A stretch of DNA of 64,000 nucleotides from Bin87 sp965232895 (GCA_965232895.1 OZ247430.1:1798001-1862000); one strand, 5' to 3'. Shown: positions 52,497 through 61,104, counted from the stretch's first letter. The notes: generated from the sequence alone by a model not told the origin. Program-made: numbers and translations.

Positions 52497-53948
52497 TTAC
52501 TCTTGATCCAGGAACGCCTGCACCTTCTGGCGGAAGGGTTCCTTGTCGTAGTTGTTGAACAGCATCATGGCGTTGCGCACCGGGTTGCCGCCAAACATGC
52601 GCTCGTAGAGCACCTGCCGCCCGCTGAAGGAGCTGCACGATGCGTCCCAAGCCAGGTGGAAGAGCCTGGAGCGGTCCCACGCGCTGGTGGAGTCGGTGGC
52701 CAGGTAGTGGTTGACCTCCGGCGCGATGCCGGCGCTGAAGTCCGCCTCGGCGGGCAGGGCCATCAGGCTGCTGGTGCCCAGTAATTGGGCGATCTCGATC
52801 ATGCGCGGATACAGCGTCCTGCCGAACAGGGCGCGGCCGGCCTGGATGGGGCCCATGGCCGGACACATCATCCCATACTGGTTGGGCTTTGCGTCGGCCT
52901 CGGCGGCGCGCAGGCAGGCCCGCAGCATGTCCCGGTAGGTGATGATCTCGGCCACCTGCTCCTGCACGTGGGGAATGGAACCGGAACCCAATGTTTCCAC
53001 CATCAGATCGGCCAGGCCCAGCATGAACTCAGATTTGACCACGCAGCGGTTCAGCACCTGGTAGCCGGTGTGGGCATTGGACATGGTGCCGGTGCCGTAG
53101 CCGTTGCACAGCTCCACGTCGCCCAGCAGAAAGACCCGCTCCCACGGCACCAGCACGTCGTCAAAGAACACCACGGTGTCCATCTCCTCGAAGCGCGACC
53201 CCAGCGGATGGTCGAAGTGGGAACGGCCCTGGTCCAGACTCTGCCGGCACAGGAACTTGACGCCCGGAGTGTCGCACGGGATGGAAAAGGAGAAGGAATG
53301 CTTCCAGTCGTCATCGGCCAACCGGTGGCTGGCGACGGGGTAGATGGCGATTTCATCGGAGATCGGGCCGAGGGTCGCCAGCACCCGGCTGCCCCGCACC
53401 ACCAGGCCGGCGTCGGTCTGCTTGATGGCGGTCAGCGCCACCTCCTCGGTGAGGTTGTCCGCGGCGGCCGGCGTGCGGCTGCGCTGGAGGTTAACCAGGG
53501 CGTGGGTCAGGGTGACGTCGTTCTCCCGCAGGAACTCGTGGTAGTTGAGAACGTTCTTCTTGAACTCCGGCCGGTCCTGCGCAAAGTAGTCGGCAGAGCC
53601 GGCCCAGGCGGTGAAGATCGAGTTCATGAAGTCCGGCGAGCGGCCCATCATGCCGCAGCTGGCCCAGGCCCAGTAGGACATCATCTCCCGCTTGCGGATC
53701 AGGTCCTCCTCGGTGCGCGGGATCTGGAAGGACAGGCCCACCGGATCCCCGGTGCTGGGCGAGGCAAAGGTCATCTCCTCGCGCAGCGTGGGGTCGTGCT
53801 GCATGTCGTACAGCGCGGCCACCCCTTTAACCCCGTTGCGCAGGCCAGGGTGGGTGGTGACGTCCTTGACCTTCTCGCCGTCGATCCACACCTCTCGGGG
53901 ACGGTCTTTGAGGCCGGCGATGTATTCCTGTCCAGTGCGCGCTGGCAT
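52497..53948 (-). CDS. hpaB: 4-hydroxyphenylacetate 3-monooxygenase-family oxygenase
   Basis: A 483-residue reduced-FAD monooxygenase of the HpaB family. MPARTGQEYIAGLKDRPREVWIDGE is the typical start, then AHALVNLQRSR-like THALVNLQRSRTP, IPCDTPGVKFLCRQSLDQ, VFFDDVLVPWERVFLLGDVELCN and YGMMCPAMGPIQAGRAL. These enzymes hydroxylate phenols ortho to the hydroxyl using FADH2 from a partner reductase, which is not in the window. The next downstream gene is a VOC dioxygenase, consistent with catechol formation then cleavage (inference). Confidence 0.93.
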   Translation of the reverse strand: MPARTGQEYIAGLKDRPREVWIDGEKVKDVTTHPGLRNGVKGVAALYDMQHDPTLREEMTFASPSTGDPVGLSFQIPRTEEDLIRKREMMSYWAWASCGMMGRSPDFMNSIFTAWAGSADYFAQDRPEFKKNVLNYHEFLRENDVTLTHALVNLQRSRTPAAADNLTEEVALTAIKQTDAGLVVRGSRVLATLGPISDEIAIYPVASHRLADDDWKHSFSFSIPCDTPGVKFLCRQSLDQGRSHFDHPLGSRFEEMDTVVFFDDVLVPWERVFLLGDVELCNGYGTGTMSNAHTGYQVLNRCVVKSEFMLGLADLMVETLGSGSIPHVQEQVAEIITYRDMLRACLRAAEADAKPNQYGMMCPAMGPIQAGRALFGRTLYPRMIEIAQLLGTSSLMALPAEADFSAGIAPEVNHYLATDSTSAWDRSRLFHLAWDASCSSFSGRQVLYERMFGGNPVRNAMMLFNNYDKEPFRQKVQAFLDQE

Positions 53949-53999
53949 TATCCTTTACCTCCTGTCAAAACCTGGGCGACGACATTCCACACTGCTGAT

Positions 54000-54091
54000 G
54001 TCATTGCGAGCCCAGCGTGGCAATCCCGTCGGGGACAGTGTGGTTGCTTTGGCTACGGGATTGCCGCGTCGCCTCGCTCCTGGCAATGACA
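54000..54091. repeat. GTCATTGCGAGC / GGCAATGAC repeat
   Basis: Reads GTCATTGCGAGCCCAGCG ... GGCAATCCCG ... CGGGATTGCC ... TCGCTCCTGGCAATGAC, a nested palindrome; a related copy is at 59890-59981. Confidence 0.75.
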
Positions 54092-54101
54092 GGGCCGCAG
54101 G

Positions 54102-55154
54102 TTACTTGAACTCCGGCATGACCTCCTGGGTCAGCAATGCCAGGCTGCGGTGTACCGCTTCCTTGGGCAGGAAGCCGCCGGGGTTCAGCTCGGCAGTGAT
54201 GCCGGAGATGCCCAGCATGTCCTTGAACTCGTGCAGGCGGTCAACGACCTGCTCCGGACTGCCGAACACGACCCGGGTCTCCAGCAGGTCCTCGTAGGTG
54301 GAGTTGGCCAGTTTCTCGTACCGGGCCTGGCGCTTCTCCGAGGCCTCCACTCCGGCCCGGCCCAGGGAGTACTCGAACAGCTCGCGCTGGCGCCGGAAGA
54401 AGGCTTCTATGCTGTCCCGGGGTTCCTCAATCGCTTCGGCCTCGCTGGGCGCAATGTACATGGGAACGCGCACGTTGATGTCGCCGCCGTCGCCCGGGTG
54501 ACCGGCGGCGCGCCACTCGTCCTTGTACTCCTGCAGGTTGGTCTTCACCTCCTCCACGTCCATGGTGCGCAGACCCAGGAAGATGGGCTGGCCCAGCCGG
54601 CCGATGCGGCCGAAACTGTCCTCGCTGCTGGCCGCGATGCGGACCTTGGGGTGTGGTTTCTGGTAGGGCACCGGCGACAGGGTGGCGTTGGTGATCGTGT
54701 TGTACTTGCCCTCGTAGGAGAAGGTCTCCCCGGACCACGCCTGCAGGATGATGTCCAGCGCCTCCTGGAACCGCTCCTTGCTCTCGCCGTAGTCGATGCC
54801 CATGATGTCGTAGGCCCGCACGTTGCCGCTGCGACCCACGCCCAGCTCGAAGCGTCCCTCGCTGAGCTGGTCCACGGTGGCCGTTTCCTCGGCGATGCGC
54901 AGGGGGTGGATCAGCGGCAACACCTGGACGGCCATGCCCGTCCGCAGCCGCTTGGTTCGGGTCGCAATCGAGGTGGCGACGATGATGGGCGCGGACAGCA
55001 CGGAGCGGTTGGGGTTGAAGTGCATTTCGCCCAACCAGACGGTATCCAGCCCCAACTCCTCGGCCAGGTCGATTTCCTCGAAAGCTTCCTGGAATGCGTC
55101 CGCGTGGGTGGGGTGCCCGCCGATGTTGAAGTTGGCGTTGATTCCGAAGTCCAT
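54102..55154 (-). CDS. LLM-class flavin-dependent monooxygenase
   Basis: A 350-residue bacterial luciferase-like enzyme from the ATG at 55154. FGINANFNIGGHPTHADAF, VWLGEMHFNPNRSVLSAPI, RTKRLRTGMAVQVLPLIHPLRIAEE and FELGVGRSGNVRAYDIMGID follow the TIM-barrel order of the LLM class, which uses reduced FMN or F420. It precedes HpaB by about 150 bases on the same strand. Probably oxidises an aliphatic or aromatic compound. Confidence 0.93.
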   Translation of the reverse strand: MDFGINANFNIGGHPTHADAFQEAFEEIDLAEELGLDTVWLGEMHFNPNRSVLSAPIIVATSIATRTKRLRTGMAVQVLPLIHPLRIAEETATVDQLSEGRFELGVGRSGNVRAYDIMGIDYGESKERFQEALDIILQAWSGETFSYEGKYNTITNATLSPVPYQKPHPKVRIAASSEDSFGRIGRLGQPIFLGLRTMDVEEVKTNLQEYKDEWRAAGHPGDGGDINVRVPMYIAPSEAEAIEEPRDSIEAFFRRQRELFEYSLGRAGVEASEKRQARYEKLANSTYEDLLETRVVFGSPEQVVDRLHEFKDMLGISGITAELNPGGFLPKEAVHRSLALLTQEVMPEFK

Positions 55155-55322
55155 GTGTTTACCTCGTGCGTGTCTGGAGGCGTATGGGCCGGAAAAATTC
55201 GCCCGACACCAGCGCCATGTCTGATAGCGGCAAAGTACAGCACGGGCCAACCGGCGGTCAAGGCGGGACGGGCCCGGCCGCACGGCTAGCGCGTCATGTC
55301 GAGTAGCGCAGAGGCGAGAGCG

Positions 55323-55754
55323 TTAGAAAAAGGCGCTCAGGTTCTTGGCCAGGATGACGTTGCTGTCCAGGACGATGGCGCGGCGGGCGATCTGCCAGAT
55401 CCCGTCCACAGGACGCAGCAGGTCCTCGCGGTAGCCGGAGAACAGGTTCTCCTCAGTCTCGTGGTGGGAACGGCTCGTGGTGGGAACGGCTCGTGGTGGG
55501 AACGGCTCGTGGTGGGAACGGTACAGGAGGAACGCCGTTTTGGCCTGGACCTCGCCGTCGGGCTGCGGCTCAACCACAAGGTTCCCCACGATGTGCCGCG
55601 CGCGCGACGGCGGGTCCTCGCCCCAGGCCATGCCGGTCTCGAGCCGTTCCACGCGCATGGTGAGGTAGGTCTTGTCGTCCTCGAAGATGGCCAGGTCGCC
55701 CACGGGCGTGAGTTCACGCTGAGCCGCAGCAGTCATCCGCGTTTCGGTAGCCAT
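55323..55754 (-). CDS. aromatic-ring-hydroxylating dioxygenase beta-like protein, short, with VNTR insertion
   Basis: A 143-residue NTF2/SnoaL-fold protein. DKTYLTMRVERLETGMAWGEDPPSRARHIVGNLVVE and NLFSGYREDLLRPVDGIWQIARRAIVLDSN match the C-terminal part of dioxygenase beta subunits, but the first 50-60 residues (DFLxxEAxLLDxxxFxxWLxLF) are missing. A 16-nt repeat in four copies inserts PFPPRAVPTTSRSHHE between LLYRSHHE and TEENLF. The ATG at 55754 has GGGAGAG. Probably a decayed or strongly altered copy. Confidence 0.75.
   Translation of the reverse strand: MATETRMTAAAQRELTPVGDLAIFEDDKTYLTMRVERLETGMAWGEDPPSRARHIVGNLVVEPQPDGEVQAKTAFLLYRSHHEPFPPRAVPTTSRSHHETEENLFSGYREDLLRPVDGIWQIARRAIVLDSNVILAKNLSAFF
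55458..55521. repeat. 16-nt VNTR, four perfect copies
   Basis: CTCGTGGTGGGAACGG repeated four times (55458, 55474, 55490, 55506). Three extra copies add 48 bases, i.e. 16 codons, so the frame is kept though each copy is read in a different phase. Confidence 0.97.
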
Positions 55755-55797
55755 AACTCTCCCAAGAGCTCCACTCATATCCGCTTTAACGCAAAAT

Positions 55798-55900
55798 GTC
55801 AGAATCAGCAACGCCATCATCAAATCCAACACCCCCTGGCAAAACCCTGTTGCCGCCGCCGCCTAACCCCTTGACCTTCCACACAGTTGCTGATTCTGAC
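55798..55900. repeat. 103-bp inverted-repeat element
   Basis: GTCAGAATCAGCAAC at 55798-55812 and its perfect complement at 55886-55900. It lies just upstream of the truncated dioxygenase beta gene, where the missing N-terminal codons should be. Confidence 0.75.
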
Positions 55901-55988
55901 GTTCCCCCGCCGCAAACCGGGTGCGCGTGAGGGAAATGGGGCCCGTGCCGGGGCAACGGGTCAGCGTCGGCTCGGCGACGCGCAGGGC

Positions 55989-56600
55989 TCACCGCTGCAT
56001 CAGACCTTCCAGGCGGCGCTTCACCTCGGGCCACTCGCTGTCGATGACGCTGAAGTACACCGAATGGCGGTCGACGCCGTCCCAGGCGATGCGGTGGTTG
56101 CGCCAGGTGCCCTCTTCCACCGCGCCGATCCTGAGGATCGCCCGCCGTGACCGCTCGTTCCGGCTGTCGGTTTTGAGGCTGACCCGCCGCGCGGACAGCT
56201 CTTCAAAGGCGTGACTCATCAGCAGGTACTTGCACTCGGTGTTGACGCCGGTGCGTTGCCACGCTGTCCCGTACCACGCCCAGCCTATTTCCAGGGTGCG
56301 GTGCGTCCGGTCGATGTCCAGATAGGATGTCGAACCGATGGCCTTGCCCGTCGCCAGATCGACCACGGCGAAAGCGATCCGATCGCCACGGCTCACTTCG
56401 GTCATGGCCTGCCGGACCCATTCCTCGGCGCCCTCTATCTTTTCGAAGCCCGGCCGCGGCAGATACCGCCAAATCGATTCATCTATCCCGGCTTGATACA
56501 GGTCGCGGGAATGGTCCAGTCCCAGGGGTTCCATGCGCACCAGTTTGCCGGTGAGGGTAACCGGTTGCGGGTCCAGTTTCTTGGTGAGTTCAGTCGTCAT
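55989..56600 (-). CDS. GNAT acetyltransferase
   Basis: A 203-residue RimJ/RimL-type N-acetyltransferase. VTLTGKLVRMEPLGLDHSRDLY, SYLDIDRTHRTLEIGWAWYGTAWQRTGVNTECKYLLMSHAFE (acetyl-CoA loop) and VSLKTDSRNERSRRAILRIGAVEEGTWRNHRIAWDG are the signature. The start is the MTTELTKK ATG. Target unknown. Next downstream is repeat DNA. Confidence 0.9.
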   Translation of the reverse strand: MTTELTKKLDPQPVTLTGKLVRMEPLGLDHSRDLYQAGIDESIWRYLPRPGFEKIEGAEEWVRQAMTEVSRGDRIAFAVVDLATGKAIGSTSYLDIDRTHRTLEIGWAWYGTAWQRTGVNTECKYLLMSHAFEELSARRVSLKTDSRNERSRRAILRIGAVEEGTWRNHRIAWDGVDRHSVYFSVIDSEWPEVKRRLEGLMQR

Positions 56601-56856
56601 GCTCGCTCCGGGTCTATGCAATTGGGCATTTCAGTATAACGCGGGCCAGAGCCGGACCATCGACGCCTGCGTGGAAAGCATCCAACGCCGCTGGGAAACT
56701 CGTAACGAACGGCGCTGGGAAGGTGCGCGTGCGGGAACTCCGGCACTGTACGGTTGTTGGGACTGTTGACCGTACTCATGTCGCGGGCGCACACTCTGGC
56801 CCCGTCCTCCGGTCTCGGAAGGTGGTGGAACCAGTCCTGTATGAGGATCGTGAACC

Positions 56857-57369
56857 ATGCGCATAGACTTGGGTGAGTGGCAGATCAGGAGCTTCCGCAG
56901 CGCGGACGCCGAGGCGCTGGCCCGTTACGCCGATAACCGGAACGTGTCGAGGAACCTGCGCGACGCCTTTCCCCATCCCTACACCCTGGCCCATGCCGAG
57001 ACCTGGATCGATCTGGTGGCGCAGGAGGCCACGGAAAGCGATTTCGCCATCGCCTCGGAGACCGAGCTGATCGGCGGAATCGGGCTCCAGACGCAGCGGG
57101 ACGTCCATCGCCGGTCCGGTGAGATCGGTTACTGGCTGGGAGAGCCGTTCTGGGGACGCGGCATCGCCACGGCATCGCTGCGGGCGTTCACCAAGTACGC
57201 CTTCGAGGAGTTCAACCTGGTGCGCGTGTACGGGTACGTGTACGAATGGAACCCCGCCTCGGCCAGAGTGATGGAGAAGGTGGGCTACCAGTGCGAGGGG
57301 CGCTTGAAGAAGAGCGTCACCAAGGACGGGCAGGTCATCGACCAGTTTCTTTACGCGATTACGCGGTGA
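56857..57369 (+). CDS. GNAT acetyltransferase
   Basis: A 170-residue RimJ/RimL-type enzyme. IDLGEWQIRSFRSADAEALARYADNRNVSRNLRDAFPHPY, GEIGYWLGEPFWGRGIATASLRAFTKYAFEEFNLVRVYGYVYEWNPASARVMEKVGYQCEG is the full family pattern seen in parts. It is an independent paralogue of the gene at 55989. Target unknown. Confidence 0.92.
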   Translation: MRIDLGEWQIRSFRSADAEALARYADNRNVSRNLRDAFPHPYTLAHAETWIDLVAQEATESDFAIASETELIGGIGLQTQRDVHRRSGEIGYWLGEPFWGRGIATASLRAFTKYAFEEFNLVRVYGYVYEWNPASARVMEKVGYQCEGRLKKSVTKDGQVIDQFLYAITR

Positions 57370-57436
57370 CCCTTGGTGACAGCGGGGCAATGCTGCTCAC
57401 GCGCAGCCGGTTTGCGGCGGGGGAACGTCAGAAACA

Positions 57437-57603
57437 GATAGGACTTACGCAGTTGGGCAGCATAACAACCGTCATTCCCGCTTTCGCGGGAATCCAGTGG
57501 CCGAAATCGAGAACAGTGTCTCCGATTGGTTCACTGTAAAGTCTGTGGATTCCTGCTTTCGCAGGAATGACGGGTTTGTAGTTTCAAGTGCGTAAGTCCT
57601 ATC
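57437..57603. repeat. 167-bp MITE-like element, copy 2
   Basis: Perfect 15-base ends GATAGGACTTACGCA (57437-57451) and complement (57589-57603). Inner hairpins TTCCCGC-tttc-GCGGGAA and TTCCTGC-tttc-GCAGGAA. Equal in length to copy 1 at 47772. The end GGACTTACGCA resembles the GGACTTTACGCA end of the first insertion sequence. Confidence 0.85.
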
Positions 57604-57739
57604 AGGATTTACGGGATTAGAGGATTCTCAGGATTGGAACCGTTTCGCGATGGAGTTCTCCCAATCCTGCTAAATCATAAAATCCGGTAAATCTTGATTC
57701 TGACTATTTACGAAAAGCCGGTATCCGTGGTTGCAACGC
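57604..57739. repeat. GGATTTACGGG repeat block
   Basis: Follows the 167-bp element: GGATTTACGGGATTAGAGG, CAGGATTGGAACCG, CTCCCAATCCTG, ending TTGATTCTGACTATTTACG, as after copy 1 at 47939-48056. Confidence 0.65.
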
Positions 57740-58654
57740 CTATGCCGTCGGCGGGTTGTCCCGGTACCAGTCCACGATCTCCGAGCCGGTGGCGGCCCAC
57801 ACGCCGCCACGCCGCATCATGCGACCCAGCGCCCGGTCGAGGTAACCGATGCGGAAGGGCTGGCCGATGAGCCAGGGGTGCAGGTTCAGCGCCATCACCC
57901 GCCCGTTCTGCTGGCCGTCCTCGTACAGGGTCTCGAAGCTCTCTTCCAGCAACTGCTGGTACCGGCCGACGACCACCCGGCGCTCCCAGAGGGCCGAAAC
58001 GTCGTCCAGTTCCCACATCACGGGCAGGGTGAACATCTCGCCGTGGGGACTGTGCAGCGGGTAGGGCTGCTCGTCGTTGACCCAGTCGCAGACGTAGCGC
58101 AGGCCGGCCTCGGACAGCAGCTGCGGGGTGCGGTTGGACTCGCCGTATTCCGGCCCCAGCCAGCCGGCGGGCGCGCTGCCGGTGGCACGGGTGAGAGCGG
58201 CAACCGAGTGGCTGATGTACTCCCGCTCGGCATCCTCGGACATGTTGCTGGATATCATTTGCGACAGCGATACGCCGTGGCCGATGATTTCCGCGCCGGC
58301 CTCCTGGCAGTGCCGCACCAGGTAGGGATAGTTCTCGGCGGTCATGGCGTCCATGGCCACGGTGGCCGGGATCCCGTGCCGCTGCAGGGTGTCCAGCACG
58401 CGGAAGATGCCCACCCGGTGCCCGTATTCCCGGTGGGACAGCCGAGCGTAGTCGGGGAACCCCCGGGCGCCCAGGCCGCCGGAGAAGGGCGTGGTGAAAC
58501 TGTCAGCCGGCGGGTCCCACTCCGGGCGCTCCAGATTGACGATAACGCACAGGGCAACCCGCGCGTTATCCGGCCAGCGCAGGATCCCCCGGGTGTTGAG
58601 GGGCGACCAGTCGTAGTGCGGGTGGTCCATCCCGAAGCGCCGTTCTGCGGGCAT
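57740..58654 (-). CDS. polysaccharide deacetylase-family protein
   Basis: A 304-residue NodB-fold (CE4/PuuE-like) protein. IPATVAMDAMTAENYP supplies the Asp, AEIIGHGVSLSQMI the first His, and MALNLHPWLIGQPFRIGYLDRAL a His near the C-terminus; GPEYGESNRTPQLLSEAGLRYVCDWVNDEQPY is the central motif. The start is the ATG at 58654 with CGGAGGAAAG. Allantoinase-like or glycan-deacetylase activity is possible. It is a paralogue and neighbour of 58842-59750. Confidence 0.88.
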   Translation of the reverse strand: MPAERRFGMDHPHYDWSPLNTRGILRWPDNARVALCVIVNLERPEWDPPADSFTTPFSGGLGARGFPDYARLSHREYGHRVGIFRVLDTLQRHGIPATVAMDAMTAENYPYLVRHCQEAGAEIIGHGVSLSQMISSNMSEDAEREYISHSVAALTRATGSAPAGWLGPEYGESNRTPQLLSEAGLRYVCDWVNDEQPYPLHSPHGEMFTLPVMWELDDVSALWERRVVVGRYQQLLEESFETLYEDGQQNGRVMALNLHPWLIGQPFRIGYLDRALGRMMRRGGVWAATGSEIVDWYRDNPPTA

Positions 58655-58712
58655 GACTTTCCTCCGTGATTCCTGGTGAGCCCTCTGTATCCTCGCCGCA
58701 ATCGACTCATTC

Positions 58713-58829
58713 CCGTCATTCCTGCGAAAGCAGGAATCCATTGCAGGAATCCATTGATCGAATGGGTCGGACGTCTTTCAGGTGACTCCGCTTGATGTCC
58801 TCTGGGTTCCCGCTTTCGCGGGAACGACG
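58713..58829. repeat. hairpin repeat between the deacetylase genes
   Basis: TTCCTGC-gaaa-GCAGGAA near 58719 and TTCCCGC-tttc-GCGGGAA near 58807. Directly after the first hairpin, GCAGGAATCCATT is tandemly repeated (13 bases). Confidence 0.75.
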
Positions 58830-58841
58830 ATTGAGGCGCGA

Positions 58842-59750
58842 TCAGCCGTTCAACCGTTCCGCGTGGGCCATCGCCTCATCGTAGTAGTTGGCGATGTAGT
58901 ACTCGGCGATGTCGTCGGCAGTGGTCTGCCACACGCCGTCGTGGGACATGATGTAGCCCAGCACGTCGTCCAGATAGCGGGCGCGGTGGGGCTGTCCGAT
59001 CAGGTACGGGTGCAGGGCGATGCACATCACCCGCCCGCTGTGTGCGCCTTCCTGGTAGAGCTGGTCGAACTGCGCCTTGCAGATCTCGGCGAAGTAGTCG
59101 CCCTCGTAGTGCTGGCGGAACAGCGGCGCGTCGTTCAGCTCGATAGAGTAAGGCACGGACACCAGCTTGCCGCTCTCGACCCGGATGGGCACGGGCTGGT
59201 CGTCGTGCATCCAGTCGGTGTGGTAGATCAGGCCAGCCTCGGCCATCAGGTCCGGGGTGCGCTCGGTGCCCGAAATGGCCGGCCCCAGCATGCCCTTGAG
59301 CTGCTTGCCGGTGTGCCGTTTCAGGGTGTCGATGGTGTCGCGGTAGAACTCCCGCTCCTGCTCCTCGGTGTAATGGTTGAGGTAGCGGGTGTTGTAGATG
59401 CCGTGGCTCATGAAGTCCCAGTTGCGCTGCACCATGGCCTCGCCGATCTCGGGGAAGTGCTCGAGGACGGCCATGTTCAGGGACACGCAGCAGCGGATGT
59501 CGTGCTTGTCCAGCACGTCGGCCATGCGCCAGAAGCCCACCCGATTGCCGTAGTCGCGGTAGGCGTACTGCTGAACGTCGGGGTAGGGAGTGCGCGGCCA
59601 CGGGTCCCGGTGCCCGTCGAATTCGGGCTCGTACTCGTAGTGCTCGACGTTGGGGGCGATCCACAACGCCACCCGGGCGTCGTTGGGCCACTTGATAACG
59701 GGGCGGTCGATGATGGGGCTGTAATCTACGCGGTTCGGCGGCAAAGGCAT
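58842..59750 (-). CDS. polysaccharide deacetylase-family protein
   Basis: A 302-residue NodB-fold protein, paralogue of the gene at 57740. IRCCVSLNMAVLEHFP, WDFMSHGIYNTRYLNHY (His), GPAISGTERTPDLMAEAGLIYHTDWMHDDQPV and MCIALHPYLIGQPHRARYLDDVLGY follow the same order. Catalytic His and Asp are present, and a putative second metal His is missing or shifted. Duplication of the gene pair with a repeat between is visible. Substrate not known. Confidence 0.88.
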   Translation of the reverse strand: MPLPPNRVDYSPIIDRPVIKWPNDARVALWIAPNVEHYEYEPEFDGHRDPWPRTPYPDVQQYAYRDYGNRVGFWRMADVLDKHDIRCCVSLNMAVLEHFPEIGEAMVQRNWDFMSHGIYNTRYLNHYTEEQEREFYRDTIDTLKRHTGKQLKGMLGPAISGTERTPDLMAEAGLIYHTDWMHDDQPVPIRVESGKLVSVPYSIELNDAPLFRQHYEGDYFAEICKAQFDQLYQEGAHSGRVMCIALHPYLIGQPHRARYLDDVLGYIMSHDGVWQTTADDIAEYYIANYYDEAMAHAERLNG

Positions 59751-59889
59751 GATGAGCGCCTCCCTGTGCGATGAGTCTTTTGCAACCCACGCGAGTCATT
59801 CGATGCGGTGGCCGGCAGTGTAGTCCGCAGGGTTTGAGGCGTCAACGAAGCCCTGAGGCTCATGTGTACCCACTTGGCGCAATCCATCA

Positions 59890-59981
59890 TTGCAAGCGCA
59901 GCGTGGCAATCCCGCCGCCAGGGGTATCGCCGCTCAATTCAACCGGGTCGCCGCGTTGCTACGCCCCTCGCAATCACAGGT
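59890..59981. repeat. copy of the TGCAAGC/GGCAATCCCG repeat
   Basis: CATTGCAAGCGCAGCGTGG ... CCGCGTTGCTACGCCCC... CAATCACAG, related to 54000-54091. The DUF2283 gene ends inside the following ACCCAGTTTCCGCAAA sequence. Confidence 0.65.
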
Positions 59982-60159
59982 TTGCGGAAACTGGGTGCGC
60001 GTGGGGAGCGCTGGCGTGTTCACTCGTCAGGGCGCAGAGGTGGCCTACGGAGTCCAACTCCAGAGGCGTGTCTTCGTCAAAGTCGCGGGTTTCGTCCACC
60101 TCAGCAGAACAAAGCCCGATGTACAGAGTGTCAGAATCCGAAAAATGCTTGACCTTCAT
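59974..60159 (-). CDS. DUF2283-family small protein
   Basis: A 61-residue protein. MKVKHFSDSDTLYIGLCSAEVDETRDFDEDTPLELDSVGHLCALTSEHAS is the DUF2283 pattern (normally MKVxYxxxxDxLYIxL). The last 10 residues (APHAHPVSANL) come from the repeat ACCCAGTTTCCGC, so the native C-terminus may be lost. DUF2283 proteins are often next to toxin genes; none is seen here. Confidence 0.85.
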   Translation of the reverse strand: MKVKHFSDSDTLYIGLCSAEVDETRDFDEDTPLELDSVGHLCALTSEHASAPHAHPVSANL

Positions 60160-60185
60160 AGCCTAAAATCCGGGTGAGCAACCAC

Positions 60186-60512
60186 TTACTCCGCGATACC
60201 CAGTTTCCGTAGCCGGGTTATTAGGTTGTCCTGTGTACCGTTGCCCTTCAGTTGGTTGCAGCGGCGACACAGCAATTGCAGATTGTCGATGTAGTAGGTA
60301 CCGCCCGCGGCCCTCGGTATGACGTGGTCAACGTCAAAGTCGGCAAAGTTAAACTCCAATTTGCAGCCGTTGCAACGGCCCCCCTGTTGCTCAAAGAGTT
60401 CGCCCTTGTACGGTGGTTGCGCCGGCTGCAATGAGCTTTTCAACATCAGTGACGTCATACCGGCAACTAGGCTGTCCGGCAGCGGCTCATCATGCTGAGG
60501 CTTAATGGCCAT
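60186..60512 (-). CDS. HNH endonuclease
   Basis: A 108-residue stand-alone HNH nuclease. GGRCNGCKLEFNFADFDVDHVIPRAAGGTYYIDNLQLLCRRCNQLKGNG contains DVDHVIP (first His), the Asn and both zinc Cys pairs (CxxC, CxxC). It is closely similar to the C-terminal HNH of the relic at 61105-61342 (NLQLLCxxCN, RLRxxG at the end). Start chosen for the GGAGGG site, one base after the stop of the preceding gene, so it is co-transcribed with it. Confidence 0.88.
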   Translation of the reverse strand: MAIKPQHDEPLPDSLVAGMTSLMLKSSLQPAQPPYKGELFEQQGGRCNGCKLEFNFADFDVDHVIPRAAGGTYYIDNLQLLCRRCNQLKGNGTQDNLITRLRKLGIAE

Positions 60513-60513
60513 G

Positions 60514-61092
60514 TTATCCCTCCATTTCCATGTCATGCGGGCATCGAGCAGCCCAGCGCAATCTTGGAACTTGCTCTACAGGCGTGCTATCCATTTCGAT
60601 GAGCACGTCAACCGCTTCGATCCAATCCAGTATCGCGAGGCTCATTCCGATAGTGTGTGAATCTCCAGGCTCCAGGTGGATGTTGAGGTTTTCCTCCGAA
60701 ATCCTGCGGTTGACGTTCCATGGGAACTCGAGACGCGAGCCATAATCTCCCACGTAGGTTTCGTATTCGCTGATTTTGCTTTCCACTTCCTCATCACTGT
60801 AAGGAGACAGCACTCGAACCGACCAAGCCAATCCAGCAATCGTCACCGCTACCCTTGACGTATTGGTCAGCACGACTACCGCGCTCAACGCATTATAGCG
60901 CGGACTGCATCGCCGGCTGGATACTTGCAGGTCCGTTTTGATGGCCGGCTCCCTGACCCGGAACACTTTGAAACGCCACCAGGCCAGGAAGAGCGTTGCC
61001 AAAGCGATGAGCAACGGAGACAGGTAGAAGACAATCTGCGCTGCCGCCAGAACCGTGTCCAGTGCTGTGGTTTCCGTACCCGCAGTGTTCAC
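60514..61092 (-). CDS. hypothetical protein, N-terminal membrane helix
   Basis: A 192-residue protein. AQIVFYLSPLLIALATLFLAWW is one membrane segment near the N-terminus; the rest is a beta-rich soluble domain (YNALSAVVVLTNTSRVAVTIAGLAWSVRVL, LEPGDSHTIGMSLAILDW), like a membrane-anchored immunoglobulin-fold protein. Its stop is one base from the HNH start. No known family. Confidence 0.7.
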   Translation of the reverse strand: MNTAGTETTALDTVLAAAQIVFYLSPLLIALATLFLAWWRFKVFRVREPAIKTDLQVSSRRCSPRYNALSAVVVLTNTSRVAVTIAGLAWSVRVLSPYSDEEVESKISEYETYVGDYGSRLEFPWNVNRRISEENLNIHLEPGDSHTIGMSLAILDWIEAVDVLIEMDSTPVEQVPRLRWAARCPHDMEMEG

Positions 61093-61104
61093 AGCTGAAT
61101 CCTA

